In this document: piece by piece, positions 5,719 through 11,613 of the stretch | How the letters are laid out: every line of letters starts with the position of its first letter | How positions within the stretch are numbered: position 1 is the stretch's first letter | Origin: Omnitrophica bacterium RBG_13_46_9 | GTDB lineage: Bacteria > Omnitrophota > Gorgyraeia > JABMRN01 > RBG-13-46-9 | DNA: 11,613 bases | NCBI GenBank assembly: GCA_001804045.1 | Contig: MHFD01000012.1 | Location: 1 to 11,613 of the forward strand | Reading direction: 5' to 3' | The notes under the pieces: generated by a model | The model's input: only the letters and a program-made list of their open reading frames with translations | What the model was told of the DNA's origin: nothing | Database searches by the model: none | Made by a program: the position numbers and the translations under genes

Positions 5719-5943
5719 ATGAGGAGAATAATCACTATCGTCGTAGCTATTGTGTTTCTGGCAGCAGGGGCTTATTTAGTCATTCCGAAATACGCGTTGT
5801 TCACTGTCGGAAACGGCGTCGTGAAATACAATAGGTTTACGGGAAGGTCGTGGAGGCTTAATCTGGCTGATGGGATCTGGCATGAAATGGAGGATTTCAA
5901 TTTAGACGAACAGGAAAAAAAGAAGAAAGAAGAGACGAAGTAG
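5719..5943 (+). CDS. small membrane-anchored protein (74 aa)
   Basis: A basic start (MRR) precedes one membrane segment at about residues 4-22 (IITIVVAIVFLAAGAYLVI). A short outside domain follows, with the pattern VVKYNRFTGRSWRLN (about 34-48). The K/R-Y-x-R-x-T-G-x-x-W pattern is common in small uncharacterised bacterial membrane proteins, where a conserved tail of this kind follows a single helix. The C-terminus is strongly charged (EQEKKKKEETK). It is 38 bases ahead of the zinc-ribbon gene and about 370 bases ahead of moxR, probably in the same transcription direction. No enzymatic motif is visible; function is unknown. Confidence 0.7.
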   Translation: MRRIITIVVAIVFLAAGAYLVIPKYALFTVGNGVVKYNRFTGRSWRLNLADGIWHEMEDFNLDEQEKKKKEETK

Positions 5944-5981
5944 CGCAATTCTATCCTTAGATAATGTCATGGTAAGCGGCA

Positions 5982-6185
5982 ATGAGACAATTCGAAAAAT
6001 TTCAAGCCACACACCTTTATTGCGATAACTGCGGGCAGTCCATGCCGGTAAAGGAAAATCTGCTTTTGATACTGCCGGACGGCAATCTCCACGATTATCG
6101 CTGCATGGGGTGCGGCAAATCGGTTGGCACGCGCAAGACAAACAGGGGTTTCTCGCCTGAAGGGGGATTTAGAGGTGAGGATTGA
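5982..6185 (+). CDS. small zinc-ribbon protein (67 aa)
   Basis: Two CxxC knuckles, C14-x-x-C17 (CDNCG) and C41-x-x-C44 (CMGCG), are separated by 23 residues, the layout of a four-cysteine zinc ribbon. The region between is beta-like and hydrophobic (LLLILPDG). The protein is probably cytosolic and binds one zinc; a role in RNA, DNA or protein contact is possible but not shown. The ribosome site is weak (GGTAAGCGG upstream). The N-terminal stretch MRQFEKFQATHLYCDNC supports this start. It follows the small membrane protein and precedes moxR. Confidence 0.7.
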   Translation: MRQFEKFQATHLYCDNCGQSMPVKENLLLILPDGNLHDYRCMGCGKSVGTRKTNRGFSPEGGFRGED

Positions 6186-6217
6186 TTTCCGGCAGTGAAC
6201 AGGTGTTTTTCCCTCCG

Positions 6218-6237
6218 TCGGTTCTATTCGGTTCTAC
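6218..6237 (+). repeat. tandem decamer in the moxR leader
   Basis: TCGGTTCTAT and TCGGTTCTAC lie head to tail. The second copy is followed by ACGAGAGAATC, so GGTTCT and AGAATC form an imperfect inverted pair. It may be an operator for moxR, but no firm promoter is seen in 6186-6310. Confidence 0.3.
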
Positions 6238-6310
6238 GAGAGAATCGCCGCAATTTTTTTCAAAAATCAATGTAATCATAAGCTGAAATTTTAAAATAAA
6301 GGAGGTCATA

Positions 6311-7303
6311 ATGTCGGAAGGTATTACCGCTATTAACGAAAAGGTAAGAAAGGAAAGCGCGTTTGTCGAGGCGCTTAAGATGGAAATAGGAAAAGTGATT
6401 GTCGGACAAAAATATTTGGTCGAGAGGCTTCTCGTCGGCCTGCTTGCCAACGGCCATATTTTGATAGAAGGGGTCCCGGGTTTGGCCAAGACGATGTCGG
6501 TACGGGTGCTGTCCAGAACGATTAAGACGAAATTCCAGAGGTTGCAGTTTACGCCCGACCTGTTGCCCGCCGATCTAATAGGCACGTTGGTATATAATCC
6601 GAAAGACGGGAGTTTCACCACGAAGAAAGGCCCTATATTCGCCAACATAATTTTAGCTGATGAGATAAACAGGGCACCCGCAAAAGTCCAGAGCGCGCTT
6701 TTAGAGGCGATGCAGGAAAGACAGGTCACCATAGGAGAAACAACATTCAAATTGGAGGAGCCGTTTCTGGTATTGGCAACGCAGAATCCGATAGAACAGG
6801 AAGGCACGTACCCCTTGCCGGAGGCCCAGATAGACAGATTTATGCTTAAAATAAATATCACTTATCCTGACATGGAGGAAGAACATAAGATCATGAAAAG
6901 CATGGCTGTCACGGATAAAAAGATCGAAGTAAAAGAGGTGGTCGACCCGCAGGATATCATAAGGGCCCGTAAGGTAGTGGATGAGGTATATATGGATGAA
7001 AAGATCGAGAAATATATCCTTGACATTGTTTTTGCGACAAGACAGCCGAAGAATTATAAACTCGACGAGCTTACCCCCCTTATACAGTATGGCGTTTCAC
7101 CGCGGGCCAGCATATATCTCGCCATTGCCGCGAAGGCATACGCTTTTATCCAGGGGAGGGGATACGTCACTCCGCAGGATGTCAAGAGCATAGGGATGGA
7201 TATTTTAAGACACAGGCTCATAATAAGTTACGAGGCGGAGGCCGAAGAGAAAAATTCCGAGGATATCATCAAACGTATATTCGATGAAGTCGAGGTGCCG
7301 TGA
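6311..7303 (+). CDS. moxR: MoxR family AAA+ ATPase
   Basis: The 330-residue protein has the expected MoxR length and layout. Walker A is GVPGLAKT (54-61), Walker B is IILADE (113-118), followed by INRAPAKVQSALLEAMQE. The sensor-1 asparagine is N159 in LATQNP, and the sensor-2-like arginine R265 lies in GVSPRAS. A C-terminal helical lid follows. MoxR ATPases form ring oligomers in the cytosol and act as chaperones, usually with vWA-domain partners encoded next to them. Here the partners are the DUF58, BatA and BatB proteins. A strong ribosome site (AAAGGAGG) precedes the ATG by about 6 bases. All key ATPase residues are present. The family assignment is firm; the client complex is unknown. Confidence 0.95.
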   Translation: MSEGITAINEKVRKESAFVEALKMEIGKVIVGQKYLVERLLVGLLANGHILIEGVPGLAKTMSVRVLSRTIKTKFQRLQFTPDLLPADLIGTLVYNPKDGSFTTKKGPIFANIILADEINRAPAKVQSALLEAMQERQVTIGETTFKLEEPFLVLATQNPIEQEGTYPLPEAQIDRFMLKINITYPDMEEEHKIMKSMAVTDKKIEVKEVVDPQDIIRARKVVDEVYMDEKIEKYILDIVFATRQPKNYKLDELTPLIQYGVSPRASIYLAIAAKAYAFIQGRGYVTPQDVKSIGMDILRHRLIISYEAEAEEKNSEDIIKRIFDEVEVP

Positions 7304-7320
7304 TTCTAGCTCGCAACTCT

Positions 7321-7362
7321 AGCTCTGAGGTCATAGGTCGTAGGTAATAGGTAGTAGGTTAT
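7321..7362 (+). repeat. heptamer array, AGGTNRT type (six units)
   Basis: Six contiguous heptamers start 17 bases after the moxR stop. The first five bases change little while positions 5-7 vary (for example AGGTCAT, AGGTAAT, AGGTTAT). AGGGG closes the array, as at 1717-1721. The array at 735-776 is its closest relative, in reverse. Confidence 0.85.
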
Positions 7363-7367
7363 AGGGG

Positions 7368-7493
7368 AAGGTTTCGGGAAACAACTAGAGGTTGCAAAGG
7401 TTACAAAGGTTGCTAAAGGTTGCAAAAGTTGCATAACGTTAAAAGAAAGCAACATCTGCAACCTCTGAAACTTTTGCAACCTATGTAACATAA
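7368..7493. repeat. diverged inverted array with 9-10 base units
   Basis: The left half holds AGGTTGCAA-type units of 9, 9, 10 and 10 bases (7389-7426). The right half holds five contiguous nonamers of GNAACNTNN type (7449-7493). It is a relative of the decamer inverted repeat at 7648, with unit length shifted towards 9. The spacer between the halves includes AACGTT at 7435-7440. Confidence 0.75.
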
Positions 7494-7500
7494 AACGCAA

Positions 7501-7523
7501 AATTCGTATAGAAATCACGAATT
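7501..7523. repeat. short inverted repeat AATTCGT / ACGAATT
   Basis: Two perfect 7-base arms flank 9 bases. A GAATTTC direct repeat (near 7527 and 7540) follows. The segment 7494-7552 is not made of the heptamer or decamer units seen elsewhere. It could be an operator-like site or a decayed repeat. Confidence 0.35.
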
Positions 7524-7570
7524 AGGAATTTCGCACATCGAATTTCACGGTATATAAGCAACATCAAGAA

Positions 7571-7620
7571 ACCTTCGATGTTTACAGGTGCACGTTACGT
7601 AGGACGTGGGATGTAGGACG
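7571..7620 (+). repeat. linker and TRGGACG heptamer array
   Basis: The 18-base linker at 7571-7588 is identical to 1911-1928. Four heptamers (CGTTACG, TAGGACG, TGGGATG, TAGGACG) then occupy 7593-7620. The order matches that of the other tracts. Confidence 0.8.
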
Positions 7621-7647
7621 ATTTGTTATAGCACGTTAGGTTATAGG

Positions 7648-7794
7648 AAGTTTCGGGAGGTTGCGGGAGGTTTCTTAAAGTTTCTGGAGGTTGCAAATAC
7701 GAAAAAGCAACCTTAAGAAACATTAAGCAACATCAAGAAACATTAAGAAACTTTCGATAATATAAAAGCAACCTATGCAACATAAAACGAGAAA
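7648..7794. repeat. decamer-phased inverted repeat, copy 2
   Basis: Five decamers (7648-7697), the loop TACGAAAAA (7698-7706) and five facing decamers (7707-7756) reproduce copy 1 in phase. Two nonamers (7768-7785) follow, where copy 1 has three. The first 74 bases match copy 1 exactly, and upstream identity extends back through the linker at 7627. The end lies 38 bases before the ATG at 7833. Confidence 0.85.
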
Positions 7795-7832
7795 GTTTAA
7801 GGAAGAGGCGCCCGTATAACGGTAGTAAAAAC

Positions 7833-8714
7833 ATGATACCGAAAGACGTATTTAAAAAAATAAGAAGAATCCAGATCACGACATCGCGCATGGTGACGGA
7901 TGTTTTCGCCGGCAGATACCAGAGCGTGTTCAAGGGCAGGGGCATGGAATTTTATGAGGTGCGCGAATATCAACCCGGAGACGAGATCCGCAGCATAGAC
8001 TGGAATGTCACGGCCCGCATGGGGCATCCTTATATTAAGAAATTTATCGAAGAAAGGGAGCTGTCCGTAATGCTTCTTCTGGACGGCTCCATGTCCTGTT
8101 ATTTCGGAGCGGTCGGACAGCTTAAGATCAAGCTTGCCGCGGAATTATGTTCTGTCCTGGCCTTCTCCGCCATACAGAATAACGATAAGGTGGGGCTGAT
8201 CATATTTACAGACAGGATAGAGAAATTTATCCCGCCCCGAAAGGGCCTGCGCCACGTTTTAAGGGTGATAAGGGAAGCGTTGTATTACAGGCCCGCGGGT
8301 AAAGGCACAGACATCGCGTCATGCCTAGAATATATGAACCGCATCACAAAGCGCAGGACGATCAGCTTTATCATCTCGGATTTTTTTGACAAGGGGTTTA
8401 AAAAAATACTTTCGACAGTAAATAAGAAGCACGACATGGTCGCCGTAACCATTACCGACCCGAGGGAAATCGCCTTACCCGATGTGGGGATTATCAAGCT
8501 GAACGACGCCGAAACGGGGGAGAGATTTGTTATCGACACCAGTGACCCCGGATTTAGAGAGCAATATACGAAAGACGCTTTTCGGAGGATGGAAGACCGC
8601 AAGAGACTGCTGCGTTCGATAAATGTCGACACGATAGATATCCGCACCGACATTCCTTATACGAAGGAATTGATAAGATTTTTCAGGACGAGAGAAAGAA
8701 GACGACTGAAATAA
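7833..8714 (+). CDS. DUF58 domain protein of the Bat operon
   Basis: The 293-residue protein has the canonical DUF58 signature GMEFYEVREYQPGDEIRSID followed by WNVTARMG, starting at residue 37. A degenerate vWA fold follows. Its metal site appears as D84-G-S86-M-S88 after LLL, within LLLDGSMS. DUF58 proteins accompany MoxR ATPases and are thought to serve as adaptors or membrane-proximal partners. No membrane segment is obvious, so it is probably cytosolic or peripheral. The start fits the usual MIPK...KIRRIQI opening, but no strong Shine-Dalgarno motif sits before it: GGAAGAGG near 7800 is too far. The 529-base gap from moxR is filled by repeats, which is unusual for this gene pair. Confidence 0.92.
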   Translation: MIPKDVFKKIRRIQITTSRMVTDVFAGRYQSVFKGRGMEFYEVREYQPGDEIRSIDWNVTARMGHPYIKKFIEERELSVMLLLDGSMSCYFGAVGQLKIKLAAELCSVLAFSAIQNNDKVGLIIFTDRIEKFIPPRKGLRHVLRVIREALYYRPAGKGTDIASCLEYMNRITKRRTISFIISDFFDKGFKKILSTVNKKHDMVAVTITDPREIALPDVGIIKLNDAETGERFVIDTSDPGFREQYTKDAFRRMEDRKRLLRSINVDTIDIRTDIPYTKELIRFFRTRERRRLK

Positions 8715-8749
8715 AAGGAGAGTCTAAAGGGGCGTTCTGGCGCGGACTT

Positions 8750-9367
8750 ATGCGTAAGGGGCGTTGTCGCATTTTAAAAGTCACTCATAACCCTAAATAT
8801 CTTATGCTATACAAGATTATGCTGATCGCGTATGCGGAGGACCTGAGGGATATAAAACCGCCCCTCTATTTTAAGACCAATCCGCTATTTTTACTTATTC
8901 TCTGCGGCATTATCTTATCGGCGATTTTATTTTTTTTAACAGGTTTAATATTTAAAAAGATAAAAAGCCTTAAGGGCAGACCCTCGCTACCGCCGAAAAC
9001 GGCCCACCAGATCGCCTATGAGGCGCTGGAAGAGTTAAGACTTAAAGGTCTGCCCGGGCTCGGCAAGATCAGGGAGTACTATTTTGAGCTTTCCGGCATA
9101 GTCAGGCGCTACACAGAGAACAGGTTCAATATAAAGGCGCCGGAAATGACTACGGAGGAGTTTCTTGCTTCCCTGAAGGACGCCGATATTTTATCGGGCA
9201 GACACAAGAACTTGCTGAAGGATTTTCTCACACTTTGCGATATAGTAAAATTCGCCAAATACGGCCCGAGTCAGAAAGAGATAGACGGGAGTTACGGGGC
9301 GGCGAAAAAATTCGTCGAAGATACCAAAGCCGACGAGGGCAAAAAAGAAGAAGTCAAGGCAAAATGA
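8750..9367 (+). CDS. DUF4381/BatD-tail-like membrane protein (205 aa)
   Basis: One membrane segment lies at residues 45-68 (NPLFLLILCGIILSAILFFL). A cytosolic helical domain follows, with YYFELSGIVRRYTENRF (110-126), APEMTTEEFL (130-139) and FLTLCDIVKFAKYGPS (159-174). This arrangement matches the cytosolic part of DUF4381 proteins and of the C-terminal region of BatD. In Bat operons such a protein sits between DUF58 and BatA, as here. The start is uncertain: AAAGGAG at about 8714-8720 is too far from 8750, and the frame is open further upstream without a standard start codon. ATGs at 8804 and 8819 would leave a shorter N-terminus before the membrane helix. The stop overlaps the batA start (ATGA). 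Confidence 0.75.
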   Translation: MRKGRCRILKVTHNPKYLMLYKIMLIAYAEDLRDIKPPLYFKTNPLFLLILCGIILSAILFFLTGLIFKKIKSLKGRPSLPPKTAHQIAYEALEELRLKGLPGLGKIREYYFELSGIVRRYTENRFNIKAPEMTTEEFLASLKDADILSGRHKNLLKDFLTLCDIVKFAKYGPSQKEIDGSYGAAKKFVEDTKADEGKKEEVKAK

Positions 9368-10359
9368 TTTTAAAAGACGGATGGGCCCTACTATTTTTTC
9401 CGGTCATAATCTTTTTTGTGTATTTTTTTATAAAGAAGGACCTGTCATCAGGCATCAGGTTTTCCTCGAGGGAATTGGTCAAAAGCCCAAAAAGGACCTT
9501 GAGACTTGCGGCGGCAAGAAACCTGTTTTATTTGCGGTTAGCGGCATTGACATTATTCCTTTTTGCCCTGGCCAGGCCCCAGAGCGTATCGGAGGAGACG
9601 AAGATCTACACTGAAGGCATAGACGTCGTTCTGGCAATAGATTGTTCAGGGAGCATGCGCGCGGAGGATTTTATAATCAGCGGAATACGCCAAAATCGTC
9701 TAGAGGCAGTCAAGATCGTAGTCGAGAACTTTATAAGAGGAAGAAAGGGCGACCGTATAGGAATGATCGCTTTTGCCGCCCGCGCGTATACGGTATGCCC
9801 CATGACCCTTGATTACGATTGGCTGGTCGAAAATCTGGAAAGGGTTAAAATCGGTTCGATCGAGGACGGCACCGCGGTAGGGTCGGCTATAATCTCGTCT
9901 GTAAACCGCCTTAAAGATACGGAGGGCAAAAGCAAGGTCATCATCCTTTTGACCGACGGCATTAATAACGCGGGCCGGATATCGCCTTTGACAGCAGCGG
10001 AAGCCGCCAAGGCCTTAGGTATAAAGATTTACACCATAGGCGCGGGCACGAAGGGCCTGGCGCCTTACCCCATGCGGACACCCTGGGGAGAGACCGTTTA
10101 CGAAAATGTAAAGATTGAAATAGACGAAGATACCCTTAAGGGGATAGCGGATGAGACCGGAGGAAGGTACTTCAGGGCCACCGATACCGAATCCCTAAAA
10201 GAGATCTATAAGGAGATAGATGTGCTGGAAAAGACGAAGGTGGAGGAGATAGGTTTCCGCAGGTATAAAGAATTGTTCCCGAAATTCGTGATTTTTGGAT
10301 TTATTTTTTTAATGCTGGAAATAATATTATCGGGAACGGTATTGAGAAAATTGCCCTGA
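9364..10359 (+). CDS. batA: BatA-like vWA-domain membrane protein
   Basis: The protein has 331 residues when started at 9364, where ATGA overlaps the stop of the previous gene; AAGG lies just upstream. An open frame continues back to 9235, but that part overlaps the previous coding sequence and its composition (many R, Q and K) is unlike a real N-terminus. Membrane helices occur near 7-23 and 54-70, followed by ARPQ, and a third near 308-322. The vWA domain between them has a complete MIDAS: D93-x-S95-x-S97 (DCSGSM), T170 and D198 (LLTDG). The domain faces the periplasm in the usual model. BatA works with BatB, MoxR and the DUF58 protein, in aerotolerance or envelope stress in characterised species; its role here is inferred. 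Confidence 0.92.
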   Translation: MILKDGWALLFFPVIIFFVYFFIKKDLSSGIRFSSRELVKSPKRTLRLAAARNLFYLRLAALTLFLFALARPQSVSEETKIYTEGIDVVLAIDCSGSMRAEDFIISGIRQNRLEAVKIVVENFIRGRKGDRIGMIAFAARAYTVCPMTLDYDWLVENLERVKIGSIEDGTAVGSAIISSVNRLKDTEGKSKVIILLTDGINNAGRISPLTAAEAAKALGIKIYTIGAGTKGLAPYPMRTPWGETVYENVKIEIDEDTLKGIADETGGRYFRATDTESLKEIYKEIDVLEKTKVEEIGFRRYKELFPKFVIFGFIFLMLEIILSGTVLRKLP

Positions 10360-10393
10360 TGCGGCATGAGAGTATGGTCAAATAGGATTATCG

Positions 10394-10452
10394 GCGCAAA
10401 TGCGAGACACGGCTACGAGCCGCATGTAGCCAAGCGCGCATAAATCTTGCGC
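10394..10452 (+). other. foldable 59-base core in the batA-batB spacer
   Basis: Three nested pairs align: GCGCAA (10394-10399) with TTGCGC (10447-10452), ATGCG (10400-10404) with CGCAT (10437-10441), and GGCTAC (10411-10416) with GTAGCC (10426-10431). An alternative apex is CGGCT (10410-10414) with AGCCG (10418-10422). An A run follows, not a T run, so this is not a forward terminator. It may control stability or translation of batB, which lacks a visible Shine-Dalgarno motif, or be a decayed palindromic repeat. Confidence 0.45.
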
Positions 10453-10484
10453 AAAAAAACATAGGATTTAACCTTTATAGTAAC

Positions 10485-11486
10485 ATGAGATTCGCTCAAG
10501 GCTATTATACATATGGTTTCTGGATAGTTTTTATCCTTATTCTTTTTTTGATACGGGTATACGTAAGCAAAAGGCTCATATTGCGCAAATTTGCGGAAAA
10601 GGAGCTATTAGAGGAGATCGCTTCCTCGGTAGATTTTAAAAGGCAGATGACGAAATCCGCTGTCATCATAGCAGCATTACTGTTTGCCATATTGGCTTTG
10701 ATGAGGCCCGAATGGGGTTTCAAATGGCAGGAAGTGAAGAGGATAGGCCTGGATATTTTGATCGCTATCGATACTTCTAAGAGCATGCTGGCCACCGATG
10801 TAAAGCCAAATCGCCTGGAAAGATCCAAACTTGCGGTTAAAGACTTGATCAAGAAGCTTAAGGGTGACAGGATCGGGTTGATCGCTTTTTCCGGAACCGC
10901 GTTTTTGCAGTGCCCTCTTACCATAGATTACGGCGGATTTTTATTGGCGCTGAACGATTTAAATGTGAACGCGATTCCGCGGGGCGGGACCTCTATCTCA
11001 AGCGCTATAGAGGTCGCAATGCAAAGTTTTGAAAGAGGCGCCAATAAGTATAAGGTTTTGGTCATCATAACCGACGGAGAAGACCATGAAGGCGATCCCA
11101 TCAGGTCTGCTGAAATCGCAAAGAAGGAGGGCATAAAGATATTCTGTATAGGCATAGGGACGAGAGAAGGTGAGCTTATACAGGTAACGGGCGACAGGGG
11201 AGAGAAGACGTTCTTAAAAGACAGGGAAGGCAATATTGTAAAGTCGAGGTTAAATGAGGAAATACCGCAGAAGATAGCTTTCGAGACAGGCGGCATGTAT
11301 GTGCGCTCGAGCGGCTCCGAATTCGGCCTTGACCTGATTTATGAAGAAAAGCTTTCGAAAATGGAAAAAAGAGAGATAAAAGCGCAGATGAGCAAGCTCT
11401 ATTATGAGCGTTTTCAGATACCTTTAGCTTTTGCCATGCTGCTTTTGATGATAGAGCCTTTAATGAGCGACAGGAAAAGAACATGA
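10485..11486 (+). CDS. batB: BatB-like vWA-domain membrane protein
   Basis: The 333-residue protein opens with MRFAQGYYTYGFW, the usual BatB start, so the ATG is accepted although no Shine-Dalgarno motif precedes it. Membrane segments lie near 10-25, 58-73 and 311-326. The vWA domain has a full MIDAS: D96-x-S98-x-S100 (DTSKSM), T169 in RGGTS and D197 in IITDGED. It is paralogous to BatA; the shared KGDRIG(L/M)IAF segment is clear in both. It is expected to pair with BatA in the inner membrane. The stop overlaps the start of the next gene (ATGA at 11483-11486). A 125-base spacer separates it from batA, longer than the other junctions in the operon apart from the repeat tract. Confidence 0.92.
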   Translation: MRFAQGYYTYGFWIVFILILFLIRVYVSKRLILRKFAEKELLEEIASSVDFKRQMTKSAVIIAALLFAILALMRPEWGFKWQEVKRIGLDILIAIDTSKSMLATDVKPNRLERSKLAVKDLIKKLKGDRIGLIAFSGTAFLQCPLTIDYGGFLLALNDLNVNAIPRGGTSISSAIEVAMQSFERGANKYKVLVIITDGEDHEGDPIRSAEIAKKEGIKIFCIGIGTREGELIQVTGDRGEKTFLKDREGNIVKSRLNEEIPQKIAFETGGMYVRSSGSEFGLDLIYEEKLSKMEKREIKAQMSKLYYERFQIPLAFAMLLLMIEPLMSDRKRT

Positions 11487-11613
11487 AGCGAATTTTTCTG
11501 GTTACGCTGGCAGCGCTCTGTTTTTTTGTAACCCCCTGCCTCGCCAAGGTGCAGGTGAAAAAGGAAGTAAAGCAGGGCAATCTGTTATATAATGAGGGTA
11601 AATTCGATGAAGC
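11483..11613 (+). CDS. batC: BatC-like TPR protein, N-terminal part only
   Basis: The gene runs off the right edge after 43 codons. A Sec signal peptide is visible: MKR, a hydrophobic core, and probable cleavage after CLA at residue 21. A charged stretch follows, then QGNLLYNEGKFDEA, which matches the first helix pair of a tetratricopeptide repeat. BatC proteins are periplasmic TPR partners of BatA/BatB. The ATG overlaps the batB stop, and AGGAAAAG lies just upstream. Its length and the rest of its domains cannot be seen. Confidence 0.75.
   Translation, partial: MKRIFLVTLAALCFFVTPCLAKVQVKKEVKQGNLLYNEGKFDE

Noticed and set aside
6169..6861. 230-codon open frame on the minus strand opposite the start of moxR
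   Set aside because: It is antisense to a firmly identified AAA+ ATPase with all motifs intact; its translation shows no recognisable domain and runs across the intergenic region and the end of the zinc-ribbon gene.
9235..9363. N-terminal extension of BatA back to 9235
   Set aside because: It overlaps the well-conserved C-terminus of the preceding gene; its composition is R/Q/K-rich; an ATGA-coupled start at 9364 gives the normal BatA N-terminus.
10394..10452. Terminator between batA and batB
   Set aside because: The stem is followed by an A run on the plus strand, and batB continues the operon in the same direction.

Overview
The window reads as a stretch of chromosome from an uncultured Gram-negative-type bacterium. 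All recognisable genes lie on the + strand. Arginine AGA/AGG and isoleucine ATA codons are common, several products are Sec-exported or membrane-anchored, and the right half is a Bat (Bacteroides aerotolerance-type) operon. The mix of a Bat operon, large secreted CARDB-like proteins, small membrane and zinc-ribbon proteins and degenerate intergenic repeats would fit a candidate phylum such as Omnitrophota or another PVC-related lineage. That placement is an inference, since no marker gene is present.

Layout. Positions 1-583 hold a small two-gene module: an unrecognised 50-residue ORF overlaps a nucleotidyltransferase of the MNT/AbiEii-like superfamily. Positions 584-971 carry inverted copies of the local repeats and a good sigma-70-like promoter for a 163-residue exported protein (972-1463). 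Positions 1464-1996 are a repeat tract. Positions 1997-5182 encode a 1061-residue exported protein with an N-terminal baseplate-J-like segment, several Ig-like/CARDB-like domains and a helical C-terminus. Positions 5183-5718 hold a probable frameshifted gene and a cluster of hairpins resembling a non-autonomous IS200/IS605-type element. Two small genes follow: a membrane-anchored protein and a zinc-ribbon protein.

From 6311 to the right edge lies the Bat operon: moxR (AAA+ ATPase), DUF58 protein, a DUF4381/BatD-tail-like membrane protein, batA, batB and the start of batC (TPR). MoxR-type ATPases with vWA-domain partners are thought to act as chaperone-like machines on envelope or metal-containing complexes; the vWA domains are expected to bind metal through MIDAS motifs. 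Genes from the DUF4381-like protein to batA, and from batB to batC, overlap by ATGA, as in a translationally coupled operon. moxR and the DUF58 gene are instead split by 529 bases of repeats, and batA and batB by a 125-base spacer with a foldable core.

The most unusual content is the intergenic repeat system at 671-776, 1473-1984 and 7321-7794. It has three kinds of short array: heptamers of the TRGGACG type, heptamers of the AGSTNRT type, and an inverted array of five decamers facing five decamers across a 9-base loop. The modules recur in the same order, joined by conserved linkers, and once in reverse orientation. One 74-base stretch is identical between two loci about 5.9 kb apart. I do not recognise this as a named repeat family.
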